From Myxococcales bacterium (GTDB taxonomy: Bacteria; Myxococcota_A; UBA796; SXON01), in NCBI GenBank assembly GCA_009692605.1, contig SHYV01000021.1:1-33267 (forward strand): 33,267 bases of DNA, in the 5' to 3' direction. Below the pieces are notes generated by a model, which made no database searches, was not told the origin of the DNA, and saw only the letters and a program-made list of their open reading frames with translations. The translations under genes and the position numbers were made by a program. Positions 1 to 8,317 of this stretch are shown here, piece by piece. The number at the start of each line of letters is the position of its first letter. Position 1 is the first letter of the stretch.

Positions 1-357
1 GCGGGCTTTCCGATGATGCCGAACGTCGTTGGAGATGTCGCCACGCGCCGGCAGTCGATGGTCTACACCCTACTTACGGTCATCACCACGCTGGCTCCGG
101 TGCCCCTCGGCCTCCTGAGCCCACTCTACGGGGTGGCCGCTCTCGCGCTGGGTGGCTGGTTCCTCGGGGCGGTCGCGCGGTCGATGGTCGCCGACGACCC
201 CAGGCTGGACTGGCGGGTCTTCAAGGTCTCCATCGGGTACCTCACACTGCTCTTCGTGGCGATGCTGCTGGACCTTTTGACGGGCGCCATCGCCGGCCCG
301 TTCGCCGAGCCCTATTCCCTGCTGATCTACGGGCTGAACTGGTCACCCGTGTTATGA
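1..357 (+). CDS. ctaB: Protoheme IX farnesyltransferase (heme O synthase), C-terminal part, truncated by window start
   Basis: Frame is open from base 1: AGFPMMPNVVGDVATRRQSMVYTLLTV resembles the conserved CyoE/CtaB segment (G.PM.P...G...TR.Q), followed by TM helices. Located directly upstream of cox genes. Confidence 0.85.
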   Translation, partial: AGFPMMPNVVGDVATRRQSMVYTLLTVITTLAPVPLGLLSPLYGVAALALGGWFLGAVARSMVADDPRLDWRVFKVSIGYLTLLFVAMLLDLLTGAIAGPFAEPYSLLIYGLNWSPVL

Positions 358-1433
358 ACCGGCCCGGTTTTCAGCCGTCCGTCGTTTGGCTGACCCTCTC
401 TACCGTCCCTGCCTTGCCGAGGTTCCTGAGAATGCTCGTCCCCCGTTTCTTCTTCGCCAGGCTGGTCCCGTTGATCGGGCTCTGCCTGTTAGCCGGCTGC
501 GGCGGCAGCACCATGAGCACCTTCGAGGGTCACTCCGACCTTACGAAGGAGATTCTGGACATCTACGGTGTCATCTTCTGGATTGACCTCGCGCTGTTCC
601 TTCTGGTGCAGGGAATCCTGATCGTGGCAGTGGTGAAGTTCCGTGCGACCGGAAAGGAGACGACGCTGCCCGAACAGGTCCACGGCAACCTGCCCATGGA
701 GATTGGGTGGACCGTGGCCCCCGTCGTCTTGCTGGTGATCATCACCGTCCCGACCGTGAGCTTGATCTTCGAGTCGCAGGCGCAGGCCAAGGACGATGCC
801 CTGGTCGTGAACGCCGTGGGCAAGCAGTGGTGGTTCCAGTTCGGGTACCCCGAGTACGACTTCGAGACCGCCAACGAGATGCACGTCCCGCTCGGCCGGC
901 AGGTGGACGTTCGGCTGCAGAGCGACAACGTCATCCACGCATTCTGGGCCCCGCAGATCGCCGCGAAGCGCGACATGATGCCCGGGCGCGTGAACCACAT
1001 CACGTTCACGGCCGACAAGGTCGGGGAATACATGGGGCAATGCGCGGAATACTGCGCAGATAGCCACGCGTTGATGAAGTTCCGCATCTTTGTGGACACG
1101 GCGGAAGACTTCGACAAGTGGGCGAAGCATCAGGCGTCGGCGCAAGCCGAACCTGTGGCCGCGTCCGCTGGCTTCCAGGCGTTTCAGGGGGCGACTTGCG
1201 TTGCCTGCCACGCTATCGAGGGCACCAGCTCCCAGTCTCGGATCGGTCCTGATTTGACTCACGTCGGCTCCCGGGGCCTGATCGCCTCGGGCATCCTTGA
1301 GAACAATGAGGCGAACCTTCGCCTCTGGCTCAAGGATCCGGCGGCGATCAAGCCGGGGTCCAAGATGCCGAACCTGAACCTCACGGACGAGCAGATCAAC
1401 ACGATCGTGCCCTTCCTCTCCTCTCTTAAGTAG
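354..1433 (+). CDS. ctaC: Cytochrome c oxidase subunit II with C-terminal cytochrome c domain (caa3 type); lipoprotein start at ATG 432 is possible
   Basis: CuA site GQCAEYCADSHALMKF; heme c motif CVACH; lipobox LLAGC best placed if translation starts at 432 (MLVPRFFFARLVPLIGLCLLAGC); ATGA overlap with upstream gene. Confidence 0.93.
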   Translation: MNRPGFQPSVVWLTLSTVPALPRFLRMLVPRFFFARLVPLIGLCLLAGCGGSTMSTFEGHSDLTKEILDIYGVIFWIDLALFLLVQGILIVAVVKFRATGKETTLPEQVHGNLPMEIGWTVAPVVLLVIITVPTVSLIFESQAQAKDDALVVNAVGKQWWFQFGYPEYDFETANEMHVPLGRQVDVRLQSDNVIHAFWAPQIAAKRDMMPGRVNHITFTADKVGEYMGQCAEYCADSHALMKFRIFVDTAEDFDKWAKHQASAQAEPVAASAGFQAFQGATCVACHAIEGTSSQSRIGPDLTHVGSRGLIASGILENNEANLRLWLKDPAAIKPGSKMPNLNLTDEQINTIVPFLSSLK

Positions 1434-1459
1434 TCCCACCTAGTAGCGAGCGAGCGCAC

Positions 1460-3343
1460 ATGGCCACCCCCGCACACGCCGACCCCGCCGTCCACCCCGC
1501 CAGCACCGCCGCGGGCTCCGAGAACCAGAGCTACGGCGCATGGTTGCTCTCGTGGATCATGACGTCCGACCACAAGCGCATCGGCATTCTTTACGGGCTC
1601 TCCGCGCTCTTCTTCTTCGTCCTTGGGGGCATTGAGGCGCTGATCATTCGTACGCAGCTGGCCCGCCCAGGCCTGCACGTGGTGGACCCCGCGACGTACA
1701 ACGCGCTGTTCACGATGCATGGCACCACCATGATCTTCCTTGGGGTGATGCCTTTCTCAGCGGCGTTCTTCAATTACCTAGTGCCCCTGCAGATCGGCGC
1801 GCGCGACGTCATCTTTCCGCGCCTGAACGCGTTCAGCTTCTGGCTGTTCCTGTGTGGCGGGATCATCCTGAACGTGCCCTTCGTGCTCACGCCGTTCGTG
1901 GACATGCGGGTCATTCCCGATGGTGGGTGGTTCGGCTACGCCACGCTGACCGAGAAGGAGTACAGTCCTGGCGCGTCGATTGACTTCTGGGTCTGCGGCC
2001 TGCAGATCCTCGGTATCGCCTCGATGGCGGCCGGTTTCAACTTCATCGTCACGATTTTCAACCTGCGCGCCCCCGGAATGACGCTCCTGCGCATGCCGGT
2101 GTTCACGTGGATGACCCTGGTCGTCCAGTTTCTGGTCGTGTTGTCTTTCCCGTGCATCACGATCGCGTTGGTCCTGCTTCTGTTCGACCGGCAGTTCGGC
2201 ACGCATTTCTACATCCCCGAGGGCGGCGGCGACCCGTTGCTGTGGCAGCACCTTTTCTGGCTGTTCGGGCACCCCGAGGTGTACATCCTGATCCTGCCGG
2301 CGATGGGGATCGTCTCGGAGGTTCTTCCGACCTTCTCCCGGAAGCCGCTCTTCGGCGCGCCGTTCGTCATCTTCTCGGGGATCACGATCGGGCTGCTCGG
2401 GTTCGGCGTGTGGTCGCACCACATGTTCACCACCGGCCTCGGGGCAGCGGCTGACGCGTCGTTCGCGGTCACGACCATGCTGATCGCCATCCCCACCGGC
2501 GTGAAGATCTTCAACTGGCTCGCGACGATCTGGGGTGGACAGCTTCGGCTGACGACCGCGATGTTGTTCGCGCTCGGCTTCGTCTGCATGTTCACCATGG
2601 GCGGGCTCTCGGGCATCATGCATGCCTCCCCTCCGGTCGACTTGCAGCAGCAGGACAGCTACTTCGTTGTAGCTCACTTCCACTACGTACTGTTCGGCGG
2701 GGCGGTCTTCGGGTTGCTTGCCGGCATTTACTACTGGTTCCCCAAGATGAGCGGGCGGTTCTTGTCCGAGTCCTGGGGCCGGGTGATCTTCGGTCTGGTG
2801 TTCGTCGGCTTCAATACGACGTTCTTCCCGATGCACATCGTCGGAGCCGCCGGTATGCCTCGCCGGATCTTCACCTACGAGGCCGGGCTTGGTTGGGAGA
2901 TCCCCAACATGATTGAGACGGCGGGCGCCTTCATCATCGCGTTCGGCGTGCTGTTCTTCATCATCGATTTGATCCGGTGCATGATGGCGAAAGAGATGAC
3001 CGCCGGCCCGAACCCCTGGGACGCGTCGAGCCTCGAGTGGGTGTGCGATTCCCCGCCCAAGGTGCACAACTTTGACATCACGCCGGTGGTGTACAGCGAT
3101 CGACCGGTCTTCGACAAGACCCACGGGCTGGGTCCCGGGTACTCGCTCCCGGTTGGCCATGAGCACATCCACATTCCGCCGCCGTCCCTCCGACCGCTGT
3201 TTCTGGCCATCGCGGTGGCGTGGTTTTTGGCCTCTTGGCTGATCGCCGGACAGGCGATGATGTTGGGCGTTGTCTCTGCGCTGCTCGCTACTGCGTTCAT
3301 GCTCTACTCCTGCTTCTCCTGGTTCCTCGAGCCCGGGCACTAG
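1460..3343 (+). CDS. ctaD: Cytochrome c oxidase subunit I with C-terminal extra TM helices
   Basis: HHMFTTG, WLFGHPEVYILILPAMGIVSE and VVAHFHYVLFGG heme-copper oxidase signatures; 627 aa. Confidence 0.97.
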   Translation: MATPAHADPAVHPASTAAGSENQSYGAWLLSWIMTSDHKRIGILYGLSALFFFVLGGIEALIIRTQLARPGLHVVDPATYNALFTMHGTTMIFLGVMPFSAAFFNYLVPLQIGARDVIFPRLNAFSFWLFLCGGIILNVPFVLTPFVDMRVIPDGGWFGYATLTEKEYSPGASIDFWVCGLQILGIASMAAGFNFIVTIFNLRAPGMTLLRMPVFTWMTLVVQFLVVLSFPCITIALVLLLFDRQFGTHFYIPEGGGDPLLWQHLFWLFGHPEVYILILPAMGIVSEVLPTFSRKPLFGAPFVIFSGITIGLLGFGVWSHHMFTTGLGAAADASFAVTTMLIAIPTGVKIFNWLATIWGGQLRLTTAMLFALGFVCMFTMGGLSGIMHASPPVDLQQQDSYFVVAHFHYVLFGGAVFGLLAGIYYWFPKMSGRFLSESWGRVIFGLVFVGFNTTFFPMHIVGAAGMPRRIFTYEAGLGWEIPNMIETAGAFIIAFGVLFFIIDLIRCMMAKEMTAGPNPWDASSLEWVCDSPPKVHNFDITPVVYSDRPVFDKTHGLGPGYSLPVGHEHIHIPPPSLRPLFLAIAVAWFLASWLIAGQAMMLGVVSALLATAFMLYSCFSWFLEPGH

Positions 3344-3360
3344 GCCCTTCGGCTTTCGTC

Positions 3361-3448
3361 TCTGGCTGCGGCCCCGCCCCCCGGCCCCCCGTTCCCGGCC
3401 CCCGTTCCCGCCCCCCGGCCCCCCGTTCCCGCCCCCCGCCCCCTGGAG
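3361..3448. repeat. C-rich low-complexity repeat between ctaD and ctaE (G-rich on - strand)
   Basis: Exact 21-bp repeat GCCCCCCGGCCCCCCGTTCCC at 3376-3396 and 3410-3430, within a continuous series of C-runs. Confidence 0.85.
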
Positions 3449-3454
3449 CGCCGC

Positions 3455-4078
3455 GTGTCTACTGCCACCGCTGACCTCACGTCCCCACACGGACATGAGC
3501 CCGCCCCCGAGTACTCCGTCACCGGTGTGCCGGCCTACAAGCTCGCGATGTGGACCTTTCTCGGGTCTGACTGTTTCTTCTTCGGGTCGCTGATTGGCAC
3601 CTACATGTCGTGTCGCGGGAAGAGCCTGAACGGCCCTTACCCTCTCGATGTGTTCGAGGCAGCGGTCACCTCGTTGTCCACCTTCGACTTGTTGTTGTCG
3701 TCGTTGTTCATGGTGCTCGCGGTACACTACGCGAAGCTTCGGGACATCCCGAAGTTCACGTTCTGGACGGTCCTCACCATGATCGGTGGCGCGATTTTTC
3801 TTAGCTTCCAAGCCTATGAGTTCACAAGCTTCGTGCACGAGGGCCTGACCCTCCAGTCGAACCTGTTCGGGGCCACGTTTTTTGTGCTGACTGGGTTCCA
3901 CGGCGCGCACGTCGCGATCGGGGTGTTGCTGCTCGGCTCCCTGCTGTGGTCCGTCCGTGGCGGCCACGTGGTGGACGCCGGCATCACGACAGAGGTGATC
4001 GGGCTGTACTGGCACTTCGTCGACATTGTGTGGATCCTCATCTTCACCCTCGTCTACCTGCTTGAGTTCACGTCATGA
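3455..4078 (+). CDS. ctaE: Cytochrome c oxidase subunit III (5-TM form)
   Basis: WTFLGSDCFFFGSLIGTY, FVLTGFHGAHVAIG and YWHFVDIVWI motifs; GTG start preceded by GGAG. Confidence 0.95.
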   Translation: MSTATADLTSPHGHEPAPEYSVTGVPAYKLAMWTFLGSDCFFFGSLIGTYMSCRGKSLNGPYPLDVFEAAVTSLSTFDLLLSSLFMVLAVHYAKLRDIPKFTFWTVLTMIGGAIFLSFQAYEFTSFVHEGLTLQSNLFGATFFVLTGFHGAHVAIGVLLLGSLLWSVRGGHVVDAGITTEVIGLYWHFVDIVWILIFTLVYLLEFTS

Positions 4079-4962
4079 GCGAGCCAACGGCCCCCGGCCA
4101 TGCCCATCACAACCCCATCCCCGGCTATCTGGCGGTGTTCGCCTTTCTGGTCGCGGTTACCGCCTTCGAGCTGCTGCCTTTGTTCGGGTTGCTGGACATC
4201 CCGGCGCCGTTGCTGCTGTTCTTGTCGGCGGTGAAGTTCACCGTGGTCGTGTTGTTCTTCATGCACCTCCATGGCGACAAGGCGATCAACAACCGGTTGT
4301 TCTTCGTCCCATTGTTCATGGCCACCGGCAGCGTCGGCGTCTTGATGGCGCTGTTCGGTACATGGTCGCTCCAATGGCCGGTCCGGTCACACCACGATGA
4401 AGTCACCGGCGTGAGGACGGAGGTCCGCGACAGCGACGAGATCGTCGCGCGCTACCGCGGGCGCTGGACGGACGCTTGCAACTCGTGGGTCAAGAGCGCC
4501 GCCACGGGCAACGTCTACTGCTCTTCGCCTTGGGTTGGCTATTCCAATCAGCCCGCCTACGACGCATTGAAGGTCGTGGCTGCGCCGCCGGACCCCGCGT
4601 TCGACGGGTGGGACGCCAAGTCGGCCGAGGACAAGAAGGCCGTGATGATGGTCAAGGGCAAGGAAGTCTACGACAGCAAGTGCGCCGCGTGCCATCAGGC
4701 CACGGGGTTGGGACTCGCCGGTACCTTCCCGCCCCTTGCGGGTGACCCGGTCGCCAACGGCGATGTCACCGAGCACATCACGATCATCCTGAAGGGGCTC
4801 AGCGGCAAGGAGATCAACGGGGTCAGCTACGCCGTTCCGATGCAGGCCTGGGCTTCGTTGCTGAACGATCAGGAGGTCGCGTCTGTCGTTACCTACGAGC
4901 GTGCCAGTTGGGGCAACTCTGGGGGGCCCGCCGAGCCCGCTCAGGTGGCCGCGCTGCGTTAG
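4075..4962 (+). CDS. Cytochrome c oxidase subunit IV (CtaF/COX4-pro like) fused to a C-terminal mono-heme cytochrome c domain
   Basis: N-terminal 3-TM region with VKFTVVVLFFMHLHGDK typical of bacterial subunit IV; C-terminal KGKEVYDSKCAACHQATGLGLAGTFPPLAGDP...VPMQAWASLLNDQEVASVVTY; ATGA overlap with ctaE. Confidence 0.88.
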   Translation: MSEPTAPGHAHHNPIPGYLAVFAFLVAVTAFELLPLFGLLDIPAPLLLFLSAVKFTVVVLFFMHLHGDKAINNRLFFVPLFMATGSVGVLMALFGTWSLQWPVRSHHDEVTGVRTEVRDSDEIVARYRGRWTDACNSWVKSAATGNVYCSSPWVGYSNQPAYDALKVVAAPPDPAFDGWDAKSAEDKKAVMMVKGKEVYDSKCAACHQATGLGLAGTFPPLAGDPVANGDVTEHITIILKGLSGKEINGVSYAVPMQAWASLLNDQEVASVVTYERASWGNSGGPAEPAQVAALR

Positions 4963-4971
4963 GCGACGGCG

Positions 4972-5925
4972 GTGCTCCTCAAGGGTGCTCTCCTGCTGCT
5001 GCTCGCCGTCTCATCGGCCTACGCCCACACCGGCGTGGTCATGCCGTGGGACAGCTCTGAGTTCGACTACTCGACGGCGCCGCCGGAGGCGTGGAAGGTG
5101 CTTGACCTTCACGTGACGGTGCTGCTCGGGGTGCTGCTCTTCTGCCTGCTCTACCATCAGGCGGTCACCACCTGGCGGGTGCGACACGGTTGGTCGGATG
5201 TACCCATTTCGCGTTGGCGGCAGGGGGCGTTCTACCTCGGCCAGATCGTCCTGCTGCTCAGCTTGAACGGGCCGGTTCACCACCTGTCGGACAATTACCT
5301 GTTCACAGCCCACATGGTGCAGCACCTGATGATGAACCTCATCTGGGCACCGTTGACCGTGCTCGGGTTGCCTGAATGGCTGGTAGAGGCCGCGCTGAGC
5401 GTGGGGTGGCTGCGAAAGGTGTCTGATTTTCTGGGCCGGCTACCTGTCAAGTTTCTGGTTTACAACGGGGCGTTGTTCTTCTGGCACGTCCCGTACATGT
5501 ACGATCTGGCGATCCGGAACCACAACATGCACATCGTCGAGCACATCATGTTCATGGTGACGTCGGTGATCGCCTGGTTCGGGCTGCTGTGCACAGCGCC
5601 TAGCGTACCCAAGCCGCACCGCTTCGCGCAGCTGCTTTACCTGTTCGCGATGACGCTCCCGATGAAGCTGCTCGGCGCGATCATCACCCTCTCTACGACG
5701 CTCATTTACCAAGGCTATGTAGGCGCTCCTCGCATCTGGGGCATCACGCCGTTGTTCGATCAGCGCTACGGTGGTTTGTTGATGTGGGTTCCGGGCGGGT
5801 TTGTGCTTTGGAGCTGCATGATCTACGTCTTCTCACAGTGGCTGAAGGAGGAGCGGGCCGCCCAGGCCGTGGAGGCCGCTGCTCACGCCTTGGCTCAGGG
5901 AGCCGGGGGGTCGGTGCGCGGGTGA
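4972..5925 (+). CDS. ctaG: CtaG (caa3-type) cytochrome c oxidase assembly factor
   Basis: Multi-TM protein with HMVQHLMMNLIWAPLTVLGLP, LFFWHVPYMYDLAIRNHNMHIVEH and MWVPGG motifs; GTG start. Confidence 0.88.
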   Translation: MLLKGALLLLLAVSSAYAHTGVVMPWDSSEFDYSTAPPEAWKVLDLHVTVLLGVLLFCLLYHQAVTTWRVRHGWSDVPISRWRQGAFYLGQIVLLLSLNGPVHHLSDNYLFTAHMVQHLMMNLIWAPLTVLGLPEWLVEAALSVGWLRKVSDFLGRLPVKFLVYNGALFFWHVPYMYDLAIRNHNMHIVEHIMFMVTSVIAWFGLLCTAPSVPKPHRFAQLLYLFAMTLPMKLLGAIITLSTTLIYQGYVGAPRIWGITPLFDQRYGGLLMWVPGGFVLWSCMIYVFSQWLKEERAAQAVEAAAHALAQGAGGSVRG

Positions 5926-6401
5926 GCTGGCTCCTGTATTTCGCGTGCGCCGGTCCGCCCGTCGCGCCCGGTGCTGTCGCGCCCGGTGCTGTCGCGCCCG
6001 GTGCTGTCGCGCCTGCTCCGGAGGTCTCAACGTTGGGCGACCGATACAGGTTGACCTGGTCCACCGACGTTTCGCCCATCCCGTTCAACGCCCTGTTCGC
6101 GGTGCGGACGGTGCTGCGAGATCGGTCGGGCGCCCCGATCCCGGACGGATCGGTGGTGGTGGATGCCTCGATGCCGCAGCATGGGCACGGCATGCCGACC
6201 CGCCCTATCGCCAGGCCCGGGGTGTGCTCCCCCAAGTTGGAGCCGGGGGCAGCGGCCAGCTCGACCCTGGACTGCACCCATCCTGACGGCGTCTACGTCA
6301 GCGAGGGGATGAAGTTCCACATGGCCGGTGAGTGGGTCCTTCACTTCGTAGTGTCCGGGCCGCTCGGCCCCGACACCGCAGATGCGCACTACACGCTTTG
6401 A
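5922..6401 (+). CDS. FixH/YtkA-like secreted protein with AVAPG repeat
   Basis: GTG start overlapping the ctaG stop (GTGA); signal-like N-terminus; YTKA-like segment VVVDASMPQHGHGMP...GMKFHMAGEWVLHFVV. Confidence 0.65.
   Translation: MSWLLYFACAGPPVAPGAVAPGAVAPGAVAPAPEVSTLGDRYRLTWSTDVSPIPFNALFAVRTVLRDRSGAPIPDGSVVVDASMPQHGHGMPTRPIARPGVCSPKLEPGAAASSTLDCTHPDGVYVSEGMKFHMAGEWVLHFVVSGPLGPDTADAHYTL
5961..6014 (+). repeat. 15-bp tandem repeat (GTCGCGCCCGGTGCT), about 3.6 copies, in frame
   Basis: Three exact copies at 5961-5975, 5976-5990 and 5991-6005 plus a partial copy; encodes VAPGA repeats. Confidence 0.95.
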
Positions 6402-7557
6402 GCCGCTGGCTCTCTCGCTCCTGCTTGGTTGTGGCGACAGCACGCTCTCCCAGAAGGAGCTGGCCGTCGTGCTCTCGATGTCACCCATTCCGCCTCCGCC
6501 CGGCTCGCCCACCAACCGGTACGCCGAGGCCCCCGCTGCTGCGGCGCTGGGGAAAGACCTGTTCTTTGACAAGGGCCTGTCGGGCGATGGGTCCACCGCC
6601 TGTTCGACGTGCCATGACCCTGCGCGCCACTTCACGGACGGCGAGAGGGTGCACACCGGGCTGGGTGTGGGGAGCCGGAATGTCCCGACGATCGAGACGG
6701 CGGCTTGGCAGACCTGGTTCTTCTGGGATGGCCGCGCCGACTCGGCCTGGGCGCAAGCCACTGGACCGATCCGGAACCCGCTTGAGATGGGGGGCAGCGC
6801 GGAGGGCGTTCGCGCGCGGGTGATTGACGCGCACGGTGTGGCATGGGCGTCGGCCTTTGGGCCCGTGCCCGACGACCCCATGGTCACCCTCGCGCTCGCC
6901 GGTAAGGCGATTGAGGCGTTCGAGCGCACGATCTCTCCGGGGCGATCCCGGTTCGATGTGTTCGTAGAGGAGCTGCGGACGCAGGGCGGCTCGTCCGTCC
7001 TGACCGAGGCTGAGCAGCATGGCCTGGAGGTCTTTCTGGACAGCGGATGCACGAATTGCCACAGCGGCCCTCTGTTCTCGGACATGGGCTTCCACAACAT
7101 CGGGGTGCCTCAAGTCCCCAAGGGCGGCATGGACATCGGCAGGGCGCTCGGCGCGACGCGCGTCCAAGAAGACCCGTACAACTGCCTAGGCACGTACTCC
7201 GACGTTGCGGTCACGCCCCCGAACGCCCTGACCGCGACCGATGCCCCGGGCCCGAAGCCTTGCCCCGAGCTGCGGTTCCTCGACGCCTCGTTCGATGACT
7301 GGCCGCTCGCGTTCAAGACGCCGACCTTGAGAAATGTCGCCCTGACCGCGCCGTATATGCACGACGGGTCGATCGCGACCCTACGCGGGGTGGTAGAGCT
7401 CTACAACGAGCTCCCCGGCACGCCGCTCATTGGCCACCGCGAGTTGACGTTGGTGCCGTTGCACCTGACCGGCAGGGAGAGCGACGCTCTTGTCGCCTTT
7501 CTTGCCACGCTTACCGAGGAGGACGGGTTAGACAGCTCAGCCGGAGCTGCTCCATGA
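6382..7557 (+). CDS. Di-heme cytochrome c peroxidase / MauG family lipoprotein
   Basis: Two CxxCH motifs (CSTCH, CTNCH); NVPTIETAAWQTWFFWDGRADS; FKTPTLRNVALTAPYMHDGSIATL; lipobox SLLLGC. Confidence 0.93.
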   Translation: MRTTRFEPLALSLLLGCGDSTLSQKELAVVLSMSPIPPPPGSPTNRYAEAPAAAALGKDLFFDKGLSGDGSTACSTCHDPARHFTDGERVHTGLGVGSRNVPTIETAAWQTWFFWDGRADSAWAQATGPIRNPLEMGGSAEGVRARVIDAHGVAWASAFGPVPDDPMVTLALAGKAIEAFERTISPGRSRFDVFVEELRTQGGSSVLTEAEQHGLEVFLDSGCTNCHSGPLFSDMGFHNIGVPQVPKGGMDIGRALGATRVQEDPYNCLGTYSDVAVTPPNALTATDAPGPKPCPELRFLDASFDDWPLAFKTPTLRNVALTAPYMHDGSIATLRGVVELYNELPGTPLIGHRELTLVPLHLTGRESDALVAFLATLTEEDGLDSSAGAAP

Positions 7558-7904
7558 TCCTGTTTGCCCTGCTGGGCTGCGTAACTGCCCAGAATTTCTC
7601 GGATAAGTCGGTAGCCGTCATTTGCGCCCGCCTTGAGGAGTGCGATAAGGGCAGCTTTGAGGCCTTCTACAGCGATGCGAACGACTGTCGGAACTCCACT
7701 CTGGAAGACTCTCGCGAATTGTTGGATTGTTATGCCGAAAATTGCGATTTCGACGCCGGCGCGGCCAGCGAGTGCCTCGCGATCACCCGGGCGGCGAGCT
7801 GCGAGGACTACAGCAGCGGGGCATACGTTCAGGATTGTGAGGAGATCTACACCGACTGCGACGAGTCCTCGTTGACCGAGTGTCTGCTAAGCTCGGTGTT
7901 CTGA
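7554..7904 (+). CDS. Small cysteine-rich putative exported/lipoprotein, family member A
   Basis: MILFALLGC short lipoprotein-like signal; 10 downstream cysteines; ATGA overlap with the peroxidase gene; shares exact Cys spacing with the next ORF. Confidence 0.8.
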   Translation: MILFALLGCVTAQNFSDKSVAVICARLEECDKGSFEAFYSDANDCRNSTLEDSRELLDCYAENCDFDAGAASECLAITRAASCEDYSSGAYVQDCEEIYTDCDESSLTECLLSSVF

Positions 7905-7909
7905 CCTCG

Positions 7910-8317
7910 ATGCCGCGAGCCCAATGTCATGTGCCTCCGGGCCTGAACACGCTGGGTTCCCTGGTCGGCGCGGTGCTCGCGTTGGCCAACGAGGGCTGCG
8001 GCTCGGCCGCTACCTTTGGCGTCGACTTGAACCGGTACACCTGCGAGCGGCAGTACGAGTGCGCTCAGGGAGCGTTTGACAAAGTGTACGGCGACGTCGG
8101 CGAGTGCAGGGCCGAGCTCGACGAGATCAACGGGCCGATTTTCGCCTGCGAGGTGCGGAGCTGTGAGTACGACGCATCGCGGGCCCGGGAGTGCCTCCAC
8201 GACGTTCAGTCGGCGGATTGCGAGGAGGTCGTCGATGGCTCGGCCTGGGCGCACTGTGGTGACGTGTTCGTGGCGTGCGACGAGACTGCGTTGCGTGCGT
8301 GCATCGGGGCGTATTGA
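7910..8317 (+). CDS. Small cysteine-rich putative exported protein, family member B (paralog of 7554-7904)
   Basis: All 10 cysteines at spacing identical to the preceding protein; start taken as ATG 7910, 5 bp after the upstream stop (ORF track starts at 7880). Confidence 0.78.
   Translation: MPRAQCHVPPGLNTLGSLVGAVLALANEGCGSAATFGVDLNRYTCERQYECAQGAFDKVYGDVGECRAELDEINGPIFACEVRSCEYDASRARECLHDVQSADCEEVVDGSAWAHCGDVFVACDETALRACIGAY

Noticed and set aside
3270-3593. Pro/Arg-rich ORF across the ctaD-ctaE gap
   Set aside because: Arises from translating the C-rich repeat; overlaps both neighbouring genes out of frame.
1778-4015. 745-aa - strand ORF antisense to ctaD/ctaE
   Set aside because: Low-complexity Arg/Glu/Asp/His-rich translation typical of the antisense frame in high-GC DNA; the + strand cox genes have clear motifs.
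1460-4078. Unusual subunit I with extra TM helices and short 5-TM subunit III
   Set aside because: This division of helices is already known for caa3-type oxidases (e.g. Bacillus), so it is not novel.
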